Shown: positions 5,765 through 11,848 of the stretch, piece after piece
Layout: the number at the start of each line of letters is the position of its first letter
Numbering within the stretch: the first letter of the stretch is position 1
Source: Armatimonadota bacterium
Lineage (GTDB): Bacteria > Armatimonadota > UBA5829
Assembly (NCBI GenBank): GCA_026415535.1
Contig: JAOAGX010000041.1
Coordinates: 1-11,848 of the forward strand
Direction of reading: 5' to 3'
DNA: 11,848 nucleotides
Notes under the pieces: generated by a model
Databases searched by the model: none
Told to the model about the DNA's origin: nothing
What the model saw: the letters and a program-made list of their open reading frames with translations, nothing else
Position numbers and translations under genes: made by a program

Positions 5765-6388
5765 TGCCTCGGAGGTGAGACCATAGCTACGACCGGCAAT
5801 GAGCTCCTGGACCACGTCGTTTGGGAGGAACCGGACGCCGGCTTAGTGGCGCGGGTCAAAGGCGGCGATGCGGGTGCGTTCGGCCAGCTGGTCGCGCGTC
5901 ACCAGAGGGCGGTTTACGCTATCGTCTCACGAATGGTTTCCGACCGGGACGAGGTGGACGACATCGTCCAAGATGTCTTCGTTCAAGCATTCAAGTCTTT
6001 GGGAGGGTTCAAGCAAGAGGCGGCGTTTAGAACGTGGATCTACAGGATCGCCGTGAACACTACGATCAAGCATATGAAAAAGGCGAGGGTCAGACGCGGC
6101 GCTTCCATAGATGACCCGGCTAACGGTCTTAACGGTTCGCTCGTTTCAAATGGTTCGGATGATCCCAATGACGCTGTCGAGAAAGCCGAGCGTCGAGAAG
6201 CCGTCAGACGGGCGGTCGAGACATTACCCGAACGGCACCGAGCGGTCGTAGCACTCCACTACTTTCAGAATCTTACTTGCGATGAGATAGCCAACATAAT
6301 GGGTTGCTCGGTCGGCACAGTTTGGTCGAGGTTGCATTACGCGTGCAAGAAGCTAAAAGGGCAGTTGGCGTGGCTGGGTGATGATTAG
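5744..6388 (+). CDS. ECF-family RNA polymerase sigma factor
   Basis: A 214-residue frame (from GTG 5744) encoding a sigma70-family ECF factor, which binds core RNA polymerase and redirects it to a special promoter set. Region 2 spans about 44-113, with the core-binding 'DDIVQDVFVQAFKSLGGFK' (72-90) and the -10-recognising 'AFRTWIYRIAVNTTIKHMKK' (94-113). A linker rich in Gly, Asn and Asp (about 118-142) separates it from region 4 (152-206), with 'LPERHRAVVALHYFQNLTCD' and the helix-turn-helix 'EIANIMGCSVGTVWSRLHYA'. The start is uncertain: GTG 5744 has only GGGAAG touching it and lies inside the promoter, whereas GGAGGTGA supports ATA 5783, giving about 202 residues beginning at ATTGNELLDHVVW. 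The coordinates given are the outer limit. The stop overlaps the anti-sigma gene. Confidence 0.93.
   Translation: MSGSWYNCLGGETIATTGNELLDHVVWEEPDAGLVARVKGGDAGAFGQLVARHQRAVYAIVSRMVSDRDEVDDIVQDVFVQAFKSLGGFKQEAAFRTWIYRIAVNTTIKHMKKARVRRGASIDDPANGLNGSLVSNGSDDPNDAVEKAERREAVRRAVETLPERHRAVVALHYFQNLTCDEIANIMGCSVGTVWSRLHYACKKLKGQLAWLGDD
5771..5778 (+). promoter_or_regulatory. Strong Shine-Dalgarno GGAGGTGA pointing to an ATA start
   Basis: GGAGGTGA is complementary to eight bases of the 16S rRNA tail. The codon at the expected distance in the sigma-factor frame is ATA (5783-5785), seven bases after GGAGG. No ATG, GTG or TTG in that frame lies nearby. The site would sit at the extreme 5' end of a transcript begun at the predicted promoter. 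Confidence 0.55.
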
Positions 6389-7313
6389 CATGCTCTGCGT
6401 GAGGTATAGGCGACTTCTGGTTAGATACGTTGAGTGTGAACTCGACGAACAGGTTCGTGCGAATGTGGAAGCACACGTGTCGCGGTGCAGCAGGTGCGCT
6501 GGCGAGGTCGATATGATACGCTCGGTGACTCGCGCGATCAGGTCGGCGCAGATACCCGCGATGGAGCCTTCTCCCGACCTTTGGGCTAAGGTGAGCGCGC
6601 GGATCGAGCGCGAGGCCGCTAGGCCATCTAGTAGACCGTGGATTAGAGTTGCGCGACCAGCGTCAGCGTTTGCCGCGGTCATGTTTGCCGGCATCGTGGG
6701 CCTGAGCCTGATGCGCACGGGTCCGCCTCCGAAAACCGCCCAGGCGCCCGCGGTGAGGAGCGGCCAGCCTCGCGTCGAGACTCACTTGATCGAGCCTGAG
6801 AAAGCTTCTTCGAATTCTGCTGTGAGCAGACCGCGAGGGGGGACGCCAACGGCTGGCATTCCCTCTGGTGCAGGCCACATCTCTCCTAGAATACACACCA
6901 AACGGGTCGGCTCCGCATCGACGAGCAAGATCGCAAAGTCCGCTTTCTCTCCGGTTGTAGGGTCGAACCGAGCGAGAGTTGGCCAACCGACGGTCGTCAC
7001 ATCTATAGAGGAAACCAAACCTGCGCTAGTGGCGCCGGCGGCTAAGCCGACGGAGATGGAGGTTACGGATTCACATGCGGATTCGCTCTCTCCGACGACT
7101 GTTCGAACGCCGGTTGGCGTCCGTGAGGATCCGACTGCGGCCACACGGCATGCATTTTCTGAAGCGAATGATGCGGGAGAAACTGGTTTCCACACGGAGT
7201 CAACCGATTCGGCATACAGAGATGTCGCCGAAAAAGAGAGAACCGCATCGGTCGTGGACGCCCTGAACGAGACGGAAGGTATCCGTAGCGCAGCGTTATT
7301 CGCGTATCCGTAG
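6381..7313 (+). CDS. Zinc-finger anti-sigma factor with membrane span and long outer tail
   Basis: A 310-residue anti-sigma factor for the preceding ECF factor. The cytoplasmic ZAS domain has C6 and then H32-x3-C36-x2-C39 ('HVSRCSRC'), the zinc-binding pattern of this family, which sequesters the sigma factor. A 'PSPDLWAKVSARIEREA' helix follows at 63-79. One membrane span lies at about 93-111 (PASAFAAVMFAGIVGLSLM). The remaining 200 residues face outside; they are rich in Ser, Thr, Pro and Ala, look mostly disordered and show no sensor fold that I know. The ATG at 6381 overlaps the sigma stop by 8 bases; GTG 6378 and ATG 6390 are in frame and possible, and none has a clear Shine-Dalgarno. 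Release could follow proteolysis or a signal sensed by the tail; that is inferred. Confidence 0.88.
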   Translation: MISMLCVRYRRLLVRYVECELDEQVRANVEAHVSRCSRCAGEVDMIRSVTRAIRSAQIPAMEPSPDLWAKVSARIEREAARPSSRPWIRVARPASAFAAVMFAGIVGLSLMRTGPPPKTAQAPAVRSGQPRVETHLIEPEKASSNSAVSRPRGGTPTAGIPSGAGHISPRIHTKRVGSASTSKIAKSAFSPVVGSNRARVGQPTVVTSIEETKPALVAPAAKPTEMEVTDSHADSLSPTTVRTPVGVREDPTAATRHAFSEANDAGETGFHTESTDSAYRDVAEKERTASVVDALNETEGIRSAALFAYP

Positions 7314-7323
7314 ATTTAGACTG

Positions 7324-9045
7324 ATGAGACCAGTGGGAAGCAGAATCTACGCAATGTTGGTTGTGCTGGTTGGTGTATTAAGCCAGCCTGCGTGGGCACC
7401 GGACGCGTTTAGCGATGGGCTTGCGCTGTTCAACGCGGGCGACTGGACTCGTGCGGCCTCGGAGCTGGTTTTGGCGGCTTCGAGGCAGCCTAATGATGCG
7501 ACTGTTCGGCTCACTGCTGGTGTTGCGCTAGCCAACATCAAGCGTTACGCAGAGGCAGCGGCTCAATTCAGGTCAGCGGCCAGAATAGAGCCAAACGGCA
7601 TACTGCCACACCTTCTGCTGGATGGCGTCTATGCGGAGATGGGCAATCACGCCGAGTCGCGACGCTCGCGCGACGAGGCCGATAGGATACTCAGGCGTGG
7701 TCAGGCGTTTGGGACTCCGACTAGCTCCGACTATGTGCTGACGAAGTCGCTTCAGAGGTATCCACAAAACGCGATTGCACACTTGCTGCTTGGCGATCTT
7801 TACCAGCTTCAAGGCAAGCTAGGCACTGCAAGGCGATATTACGAAAGAGCGTCGGAGCTAGCTCCAAAGTGGACCAAACCGCTGATCAATCTGGGAGTGG
7901 CGGACCTCAAGATCAATCCACAGACCGCGGAACAGAGACTCAGGCGGGCTATCGAAATGGATCCGTCAAATCTGCGGGCGTATCTTTGGTTGGGAGACGC
8001 GTTGCTTGAGCAGAGAAAGATTGACCAGGCAATCGATGCCTACGAGCGCGCAGCGACCGACAATAGGCTCGCAACCGAAGCTCGAATTCGGATCGGCGAC
8101 GCCCAACTTCGCGCTGGAAACTACCAACCGGCTCAACAGGCATTTGCGCAGGCTGCCGAACGAGCACCCTATGATCCAAGGCCGATTGCGGGCGAGGCGC
8201 AGGCCCTTCAGAAGGAAGGTAAGCTCAAGCAAGCCGAGGAGAAGTACGCGCGGGCGGCTGATGTACTTTCCACGAACAGGGCGACTGCGCGCTCGAAGGC
8301 GTTGGTTGCCAAACAGCTTGGAGCGGTTCAGATTCAGCAGGGCAGAATCGAGGACGCAATTGCCAATCTCAAGCTGAGCTTCGATTTGCACCCGACCGAG
8401 GAGAGCGCTCGGGCGCTGGTTGAGGCGCAGCGCAAGGCGAACAAGTTGAATGAAGGGATTTCAGAGAATGAGTCAGCCTTGGAGAAAAACCCCGGGAACG
8501 TGACTGCCATGACTTATCTGCTTGCAGCCTACAAGGAGTCCGGCAACTACGCCGGCCGGATCGATATGGCCAAGCGGCTCATCAAGGCTGACCCGTCGAA
8601 CGCGTCCGCCTACTACGCAGAGTTGGGAGCAGCGCACATGGCTGTCGGAAATGTTGCCGAAGGAGTACAGGCATACATTCGCGCGTTCGAGACTGGCGAT
8701 CCTATCACCTGGGAGCGGATAGCTCGGTCGGCCGCCTCTTCCGGCGCGCTCGAACAGGTGAAGGAACGCGTTGACGCCTCTTTTAGGACCTCGAGAAAAG
8801 AAAGAACTGGCATGATTCTTTTTGATATTCAGTCCGTGCGCAACGATCATCAGGGAATGATTGCGGCAGCAGATGCGCTCACCAAGTTAAACCCCGACCA
8901 GCCTACTCACTGGCTTCGCCTCGGCCACGCCTACGAGCGCGCAGGAAATAAGGAGCTTGCGCTCGGTGCCTACATAAGAGCCGCCGCAGGTTCTGATCCC
9001 GAAGCTGCGTCCGCAGCCAGAGCGCGAATCGAGGCACTCAAGTAA
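7324..9045 (+). CDS. Exported tetratricopeptide-repeat protein
   Basis: A 573-residue protein with a signal peptide (residues 1-25, ending QPAWA) and then about a dozen TPR units to the C-terminus. Typical units include 'AIAHLLLGDLYQLQGKLGTA', 'LRAYLWLGDALLEQRKIDQA', 'ATEARIRIGDAQLRAGNYQP' and 'PTHWLRLGHAYERAGNKELA'. TPR superhelices bind proteins and hold complexes together, here most likely in the periplasm. No enzymatic domain is visible. The gene lies 10 bases after the anti-sigma stop and has no good Shine-Dalgarno, so it probably depends on translation of the gene before it. ATG 7354 inside the signal peptide is a weaker alternative start. The position suggests it is a target, partner or signal input of the sigma/anti-sigma pair; which of these cannot be told from sequence. 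Confidence 0.9.
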   Translation: MRPVGSRIYAMLVVLVGVLSQPAWAPDAFSDGLALFNAGDWTRAASELVLAASRQPNDATVRLTAGVALANIKRYAEAAAQFRSAARIEPNGILPHLLLDGVYAEMGNHAESRRSRDEADRILRRGQAFGTPTSSDYVLTKSLQRYPQNAIAHLLLGDLYQLQGKLGTARRYYERASELAPKWTKPLINLGVADLKINPQTAEQRLRRAIEMDPSNLRAYLWLGDALLEQRKIDQAIDAYERAATDNRLATEARIRIGDAQLRAGNYQPAQQAFAQAAERAPYDPRPIAGEAQALQKEGKLKQAEEKYARAADVLSTNRATARSKALVAKQLGAVQIQQGRIEDAIANLKLSFDLHPTEESARALVEAQRKANKLNEGISENESALEKNPGNVTAMTYLLAAYKESGNYAGRIDMAKRLIKADPSNASAYYAELGAAHMAVGNVAEGVQAYIRAFETGDPITWERIARSAASSGALEQVKERVDASFRTSRKERTGMILFDIQSVRNDHQGMIAAADALTKLNPDQPTHWLRLGHAYERAGNKELALGAYIRAAAGSDPEAASAARARIEALK

Positions 9046-9165
9046 CACTTATATCTCAGTTATTGCGGTAGACTACATTCCTAACGCTATTTTACTGTAC
9101 CTTTAGAGTGTGCGATTTCAGTTGCACTTTCGTAAGAGAAAGCGGTGCTGAGTTGCCGTGCCCCA

Positions 9166-9178
9166 GTTGGTTTCCAAC
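9166..9178. repeat. Perfect inverted repeat GTTGG-TTT-CCAAC beside a promoter
   Basis: A 5-base stem with a 3-base loop ends two bases into the predicted -35 box of the next promoter. There is no T-tract, so a terminator is unlikely; it may be an operator or chance. Confidence 0.4.
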
Positions 9179-9204
9179 GACACACGAACTCGCGACGGTA
9201 TAAT
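9177..9204 (+). promoter_or_regulatory. Promoter with perfect TATAAT for the membrane-protein/macroglobulin pair
   Basis: TATAAT lies at 9199-9204, with ACGACA (four of six to TTGACA) 16 bases upstream at 9177-9182. Transcription would start near 9211, giving a leader of about 60-70 bases. It implies that the last two genes form a separate transcription unit from the sigma operon. Confidence 0.5.
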
Positions 9205-9268
9205 GGCGCTGGTATTAGAGGAACATTGGCCTCGTTGGCTAACTATGCGGTAACCGTATCGAAAGGAC

Positions 9269-10894
9269 GTGAATCGAGCGATGGAAATGGGATTGGGATG
9301 GTTGGGTGTTGGTGTTGGCGCAGTCGGGTTCGTGCTCGCGTACCTAATGGCGTCTATTCGGGGAGAGCAATCCGGATCTGGTGACGAGTGTCGGCGTGCG
9401 AGACTGAGCGCAGCGTTGACAGTCGCCTTGACAATAATTTTCTGGGCGTTCGCGATGAGAACCGATCCGCCGTTCTCGCAAGGACAGACGCTCGGTTGGG
9501 GATTCCTAATCGGAGGCTTGACGGGGACTTTGTTGTGTTTGGTATTAGGTCGATTACGTAGACATGCCTCAGAGGACGGTCTGCAGACTCGTCTTGCCGC
9601 GATTCATTCTGCCGCGTTTCTTGCAATCGCGAGCGCATCGCTTACCTACGTTTTATTTAGGGGCAACCCTTCCAGTGCGCTAATAGGATTTGCGATTGGA
9701 GCCGCTATGGCTTCCGTCATTCGATTCTACTTAGAAGGTATGCGGACGGCGTTAGATGATTTCGAAGCTCAGGCGTGGGCTATATTTGCAATCGTACTTG
9801 CTGTCGGCGTGGTAATGGCGGTCGAGCATTTCGACACGTCCGCGCACCGAGTCTGGTGGTCGCTTCCGATTTTAATGGGGGTGACTGTTGCCACTGCTGG
9901 CCTGGTCGCAGTCGGTGTTATGTCTCCCCAGTTAAAGGAGGGGAAACCGGCGGCGGTTGCTATCTCGTGCCTGATAGCTGCAGTTATTGTGATTGGACTG
10001 AGCGTGATCTATTCTTGGCGACTTTTAGGCGACTGGCGACTTGCAGAGACGGCAATTGTCGGAATTGCATGCTCTGCGCTTGCCGCGTGGCTTATATCGA
10101 GTATGCCGCGCGGAAGAAACGGCGCCTGGGGCGTGGACGTCGCGTCGGTTTGCGCATTGCTGGTCGTGGCGTTTGCAGTAGTCGCGTTCAAGCTATGGTC
10201 GGGACTTGGAATAGGGATCGGCCTCGTGGCGGCTTGGGCGGTCGCGCTTCCGGCGTTGGCAATTAGGGGTAGCGAGGGTGAAGATTTGCTGCCTCGTGCA
10301 CTATCGACTGTCTTTTTCGTCTGGCTTTCGATCCTGCTCTATCGGTTATTCCTACAACTCTACCGGCCCGAGTTGGGTGCGGACTTGAGAGTCCATTACA
10401 CATTCATTGGTGGGCTGATCGGGACAGTATTGCCTTTCGTGTTTGTATCTTCGATTATGAGGCTAAGGAACTGCGCTCAGGCCCGACAGGGTGTTAGGGG
10501 CGACCTGTGCGCTTTGGCTGGAGCAGCCTCAATCGGCTTGTTTGCGGCAGCATCACCCAACGTTTTGCATCTTATCTGGGAGCTTAAAGCAGTGTTGGGG
10601 TTTATGTTCGGGCTAACGGCGTCAGGCGTGTTCCTGTTGATGACTCAGTTGTTCCAGGCGAGCACGCCTGCTGGGCAGCGAGGGTCATCTCTTGGCGACT
10701 ATTCTCCAGCTTTGCTGGTAATTGGATCGCAGCTTGTTGCGATCCAGTTCACCAGGCTGTACAGGACATTGGAGCTCACGCGCGCGACCCAGATATGGGT
10801 TTTGGTTGCCGCAGTGGTGCTTACTGCGGCATGGTTCTTGGTGATCGGTGGTTGCTCGAGCCGTTCGAGAGGTTCGGGCGAAGTAGGGCGGTAG
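9269..10894 (+). CDS. Unrecognised polytopic membrane protein with internal duplication
   Basis: A 541-residue integral membrane protein with about 16-17 hydrophobic spans. Examples are 8-29, 46-63, 75-94, 110-130, 136-155, 168-185, 199-218, 227-248, 289-308, 343-362, 376-398, 440-459 and 509-528. I do not recognise a family and see no transporter or enzyme motif. Two parts resemble each other: 'IGGLTGT' (81-87) with RLRR at 95-98 matches 'IGGLIGT' (380-386) with RLRN at 398-401, and the spans before and after correspond, so an ancient duplication is likely. The GTG at 9269 has AAAGGA ending one base before it; ATG 9281 has the same site 13 bases away, and neither spacing is ideal. The stop touches the Shine-Dalgarno of the macroglobulin gene, so the two are probably co-translated. 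Confidence 0.85.
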   Translation: MNRAMEMGLGWLGVGVGAVGFVLAYLMASIRGEQSGSGDECRRARLSAALTVALTIIFWAFAMRTDPPFSQGQTLGWGFLIGGLTGTLLCLVLGRLRRHASEDGLQTRLAAIHSAAFLAIASASLTYVLFRGNPSSALIGFAIGAAMASVIRFYLEGMRTALDDFEAQAWAIFAIVLAVGVVMAVEHFDTSAHRVWWSLPILMGVTVATAGLVAVGVMSPQLKEGKPAAVAISCLIAAVIVIGLSVIYSWRLLGDWRLAETAIVGIACSALAAWLISSMPRGRNGAWGVDVASVCALLVVAFAVVAFKLWSGLGIGIGLVAAWAVALPALAIRGSEGEDLLPRALSTVFFVWLSILLYRLFLQLYRPELGADLRVHYTFIGGLIGTVLPFVFVSSIMRLRNCAQARQGVRGDLCALAGAASIGLFAAASPNVLHLIWELKAVLGFMFGLTASGVFLLMTQLFQASTPAGQRGSSLGDYSPALLVIGSQLVAIQFTRLYRTLELTRATQIWVLVAAVVLTAAWFLVIGGCSSRSRGSGEVGR

Positions 10895-10905
10895 GGAGGA
10901 CTTAG

Positions 10906-11848
10906 ATGACCAATTCCAGATTTTTCAATCCGACTATCGCCTTGTTGGTCTCGGTCTTTCTTGTTGCGGGGATGTTTGGTCTGGCGATCAGCCGAGAGAC
11001 GCCGGTTGGAACACTCAAGGGGAGGATCACGGCGCTGGAATCGGGTGCACCGATTGAGGTGGCAGTCTCTATTAGGCGGGCGGGTGTGCCCGAAGAATAC
11101 AGAACATATCGCCAGGCAGAGGCGGTCGGCGGGAATTTCGTCTTCAACCGCGTCCCGACGGGGACCTATTTGTTGCAAGCAAGATCCCACTGGCGACCCT
11201 GTCCACCGATCAAAGTTACTATCGAAGAAGGCAAGACTGAGACCGTCAATGTCGAACTTGCACCCGGTCCGCCGCGCTTGGACCTTTACGTCCACCAGCA
11301 CATTTTTACTCCCGACGAGCGCGCGCAGGTTATCTGTCAGGGCTATGTCGAGTCCGGTACGCTGTATGTTTGTCTTTACAGAGTAGACCTAGACGAGCTG
11401 TTTGCGAAGAGCGGCGGCAATTTATACGCGTTAATCGGAGTGAAGCCCGGCCGTTGGTTCGACCGGCGCTTCGTGGACCTCTCGCAAAGGCCAGCTCTTA
11501 AGCTTGCCCACGCATTCAGCTCGCCGATAACCAGGCGCGAGACAGAGGGCAACTTCACGCGACGTATCAACCTGCCGCACCTCGGTCCAGGGGTGTATGT
11601 GATGTCGGTTAGCGCGGACGGGGTTCAAGAGATCGATTGGGTAATGGTTACATCGCTCGGTCTGATTACCAAGTCGGTCGGCCAACAGATACTCGGGTTC
11701 GTTGTGGATTTGAAGACCGGCGAGGCGGTGGGTGGTGCCAATGTGAAGGTATACGACGGCGTGGAGGCGCTTGCCTCAGGCAAAACCGACTCCGACGGCC
11801 TGGTTGACCTGCGCATTCCCGTTCGCCACGGAAGCTACGACCGTAAGG
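10906..11848 (+). CDS. Alpha-2-macroglobulin-like exported protein, 3' end cut by window edge
   Basis: The first 314 residues of a gene that runs off the right edge. Residues 10-28 form an uncleaved anchor or signal peptide. Residues 35-120 fit a carboxypeptidase-regulatory-like beta-sandwich ('TLKGRITALESGAPI', 'GNFVFNRVPTGTYLLQA'). From about 124 macroglobulin-type domains follow: 'LYVCLYRVDLDELF' (153-166), 'INLPHLGPGVYVMSVSADG' (221-239), 'WVMVTSLGLITKS' (245-257), 'FVVDLKTGEAVGGANVKVYD' (265-284) and 'GKTDSDGLVDL' (292-302), the last three being hallmark strands of bacterial alpha-2-macroglobulins. Such proteins trap proteases or act as wall-associated defence in the periplasm. The thioester and later domains are beyond the window, so the subtype is open. 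GGGAGGA (10894-10900) lies five bases before the ATG, a strong start. Confidence 0.85.
   Translation, partial: MTNSRFFNPTIALLVSVFLVAGMFGLAISRETPVGTLKGRITALESGAPIEVAVSIRRAGVPEEYRTYRQAEAVGGNFVFNRVPTGTYLLQARSHWRPCPPIKVTIEEGKTETVNVELAPGPPRLDLYVHQHIFTPDERAQVICQGYVESGTLYVCLYRVDLDELFAKSGGNLYALIGVKPGRWFDRRFVDLSQRPALKLAHAFSSPITRRETEGNFTRRINLPHLGPGVYVMSVSADGVQEIDWVMVTSLGLITKSVGQQILGFVVDLKTGEAVGGANVKVYDGVEALASGKTDSDGLVDLRIPVRHGSYDRK

Larger units (their letters stand above)
9046..9268. other. Intergenic region before the membrane-protein gene
   Basis: The first 70 bases are AT-rich with no clear terminator for the TPR gene. A bulged hairpin pairs GCACTTTC (9124-9131) with GAAA (9138-9141) and GTGC (9145-9148); no T-run follows. 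The second half holds the inverted repeat at 9166-9178 and the promoter at 9177-9204. I see no gene. Confidence 0.5.

Noticed and set aside
6353..7195. Minus-strand frames inside the anti-sigma gene
   Set aside because: High-GC antisense shadows of a gene with a clear zinc-finger motif and membrane span.
9775..10266. A 163-codon plus-strand frame within the membrane-protein gene
   Set aside because: Cys/Arg-rich product read out of frame from a continuous multi-span membrane protein.
1..11848. CRISPR array, insertion sequence or prophage
   Set aside because: No regularly spaced repeats, transposase or integrase frame, or terminal inverted repeats with target duplications were seen.

Overview
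The window looks like ordinary chromosome from a bacterium with two membranes. An exported LolA-type protein suggests an outer membrane. GC is in the middle fifties by eye. The stalk/AMIN amidase, GerMN, MurI, RNase PH and Ham1 order, together with an alpha-2-macroglobulin-type protein, makes me think of Armatimonadota or a similar poorly sampled lineage. That is an inference from gene content, not a measured placement. I see no mobile element, CRISPR array, tRNA or rRNA.

Layout. At 1-513 (minus strand) lies the 5' part of a LolA-like exported protein gene, cut by the left edge. A doubtful 67-codon reading frame sits upstream of it. The 514-925 stretch is AT-richer, holds several inverted repeats, and carries a plausible promoter for the divergent plus-strand operon. 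From 926 to 5468 runs a compact operon: an exported N-acetylmuramoyl-L-alanine amidase, a membrane-anchored GerMN-domain protein, glutamate racemase (murI), RNase PH (rph) and a Ham1/RdgB nucleotide pyrophosphatase. The first three overlap by 4 bases each. The set joins peptidoglycan remodelling and D-Glu supply to tRNA 3'-end trimming and nucleotide-pool cleaning. A weak terminator-like hairpin follows.

At 5736-9045 a good sigma70-type promoter drives an ECF sigma factor, its zinc-finger anti-sigma factor with one membrane span and a long Ser/Thr/Pro-rich outer tail, and an exported protein made of tetratricopeptide repeats. The promoter and a near-perfect Shine-Dalgarno both lie inside the longest reading frame of the sigma gene. 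They point to a start at an ATA codon.

After a 223-base gap with a perfect TATAAT box come a 541-residue polytopic membrane protein that I do not recognise, with an apparent internal duplication, and the first 314 residues of an alpha-2-macroglobulin-like exported protein that runs off the right edge. The right half may form an envelope-directed unit (signalling, periplasmic scaffold, membrane protein, macroglobulin). No sequence feature proves that these parts act together.
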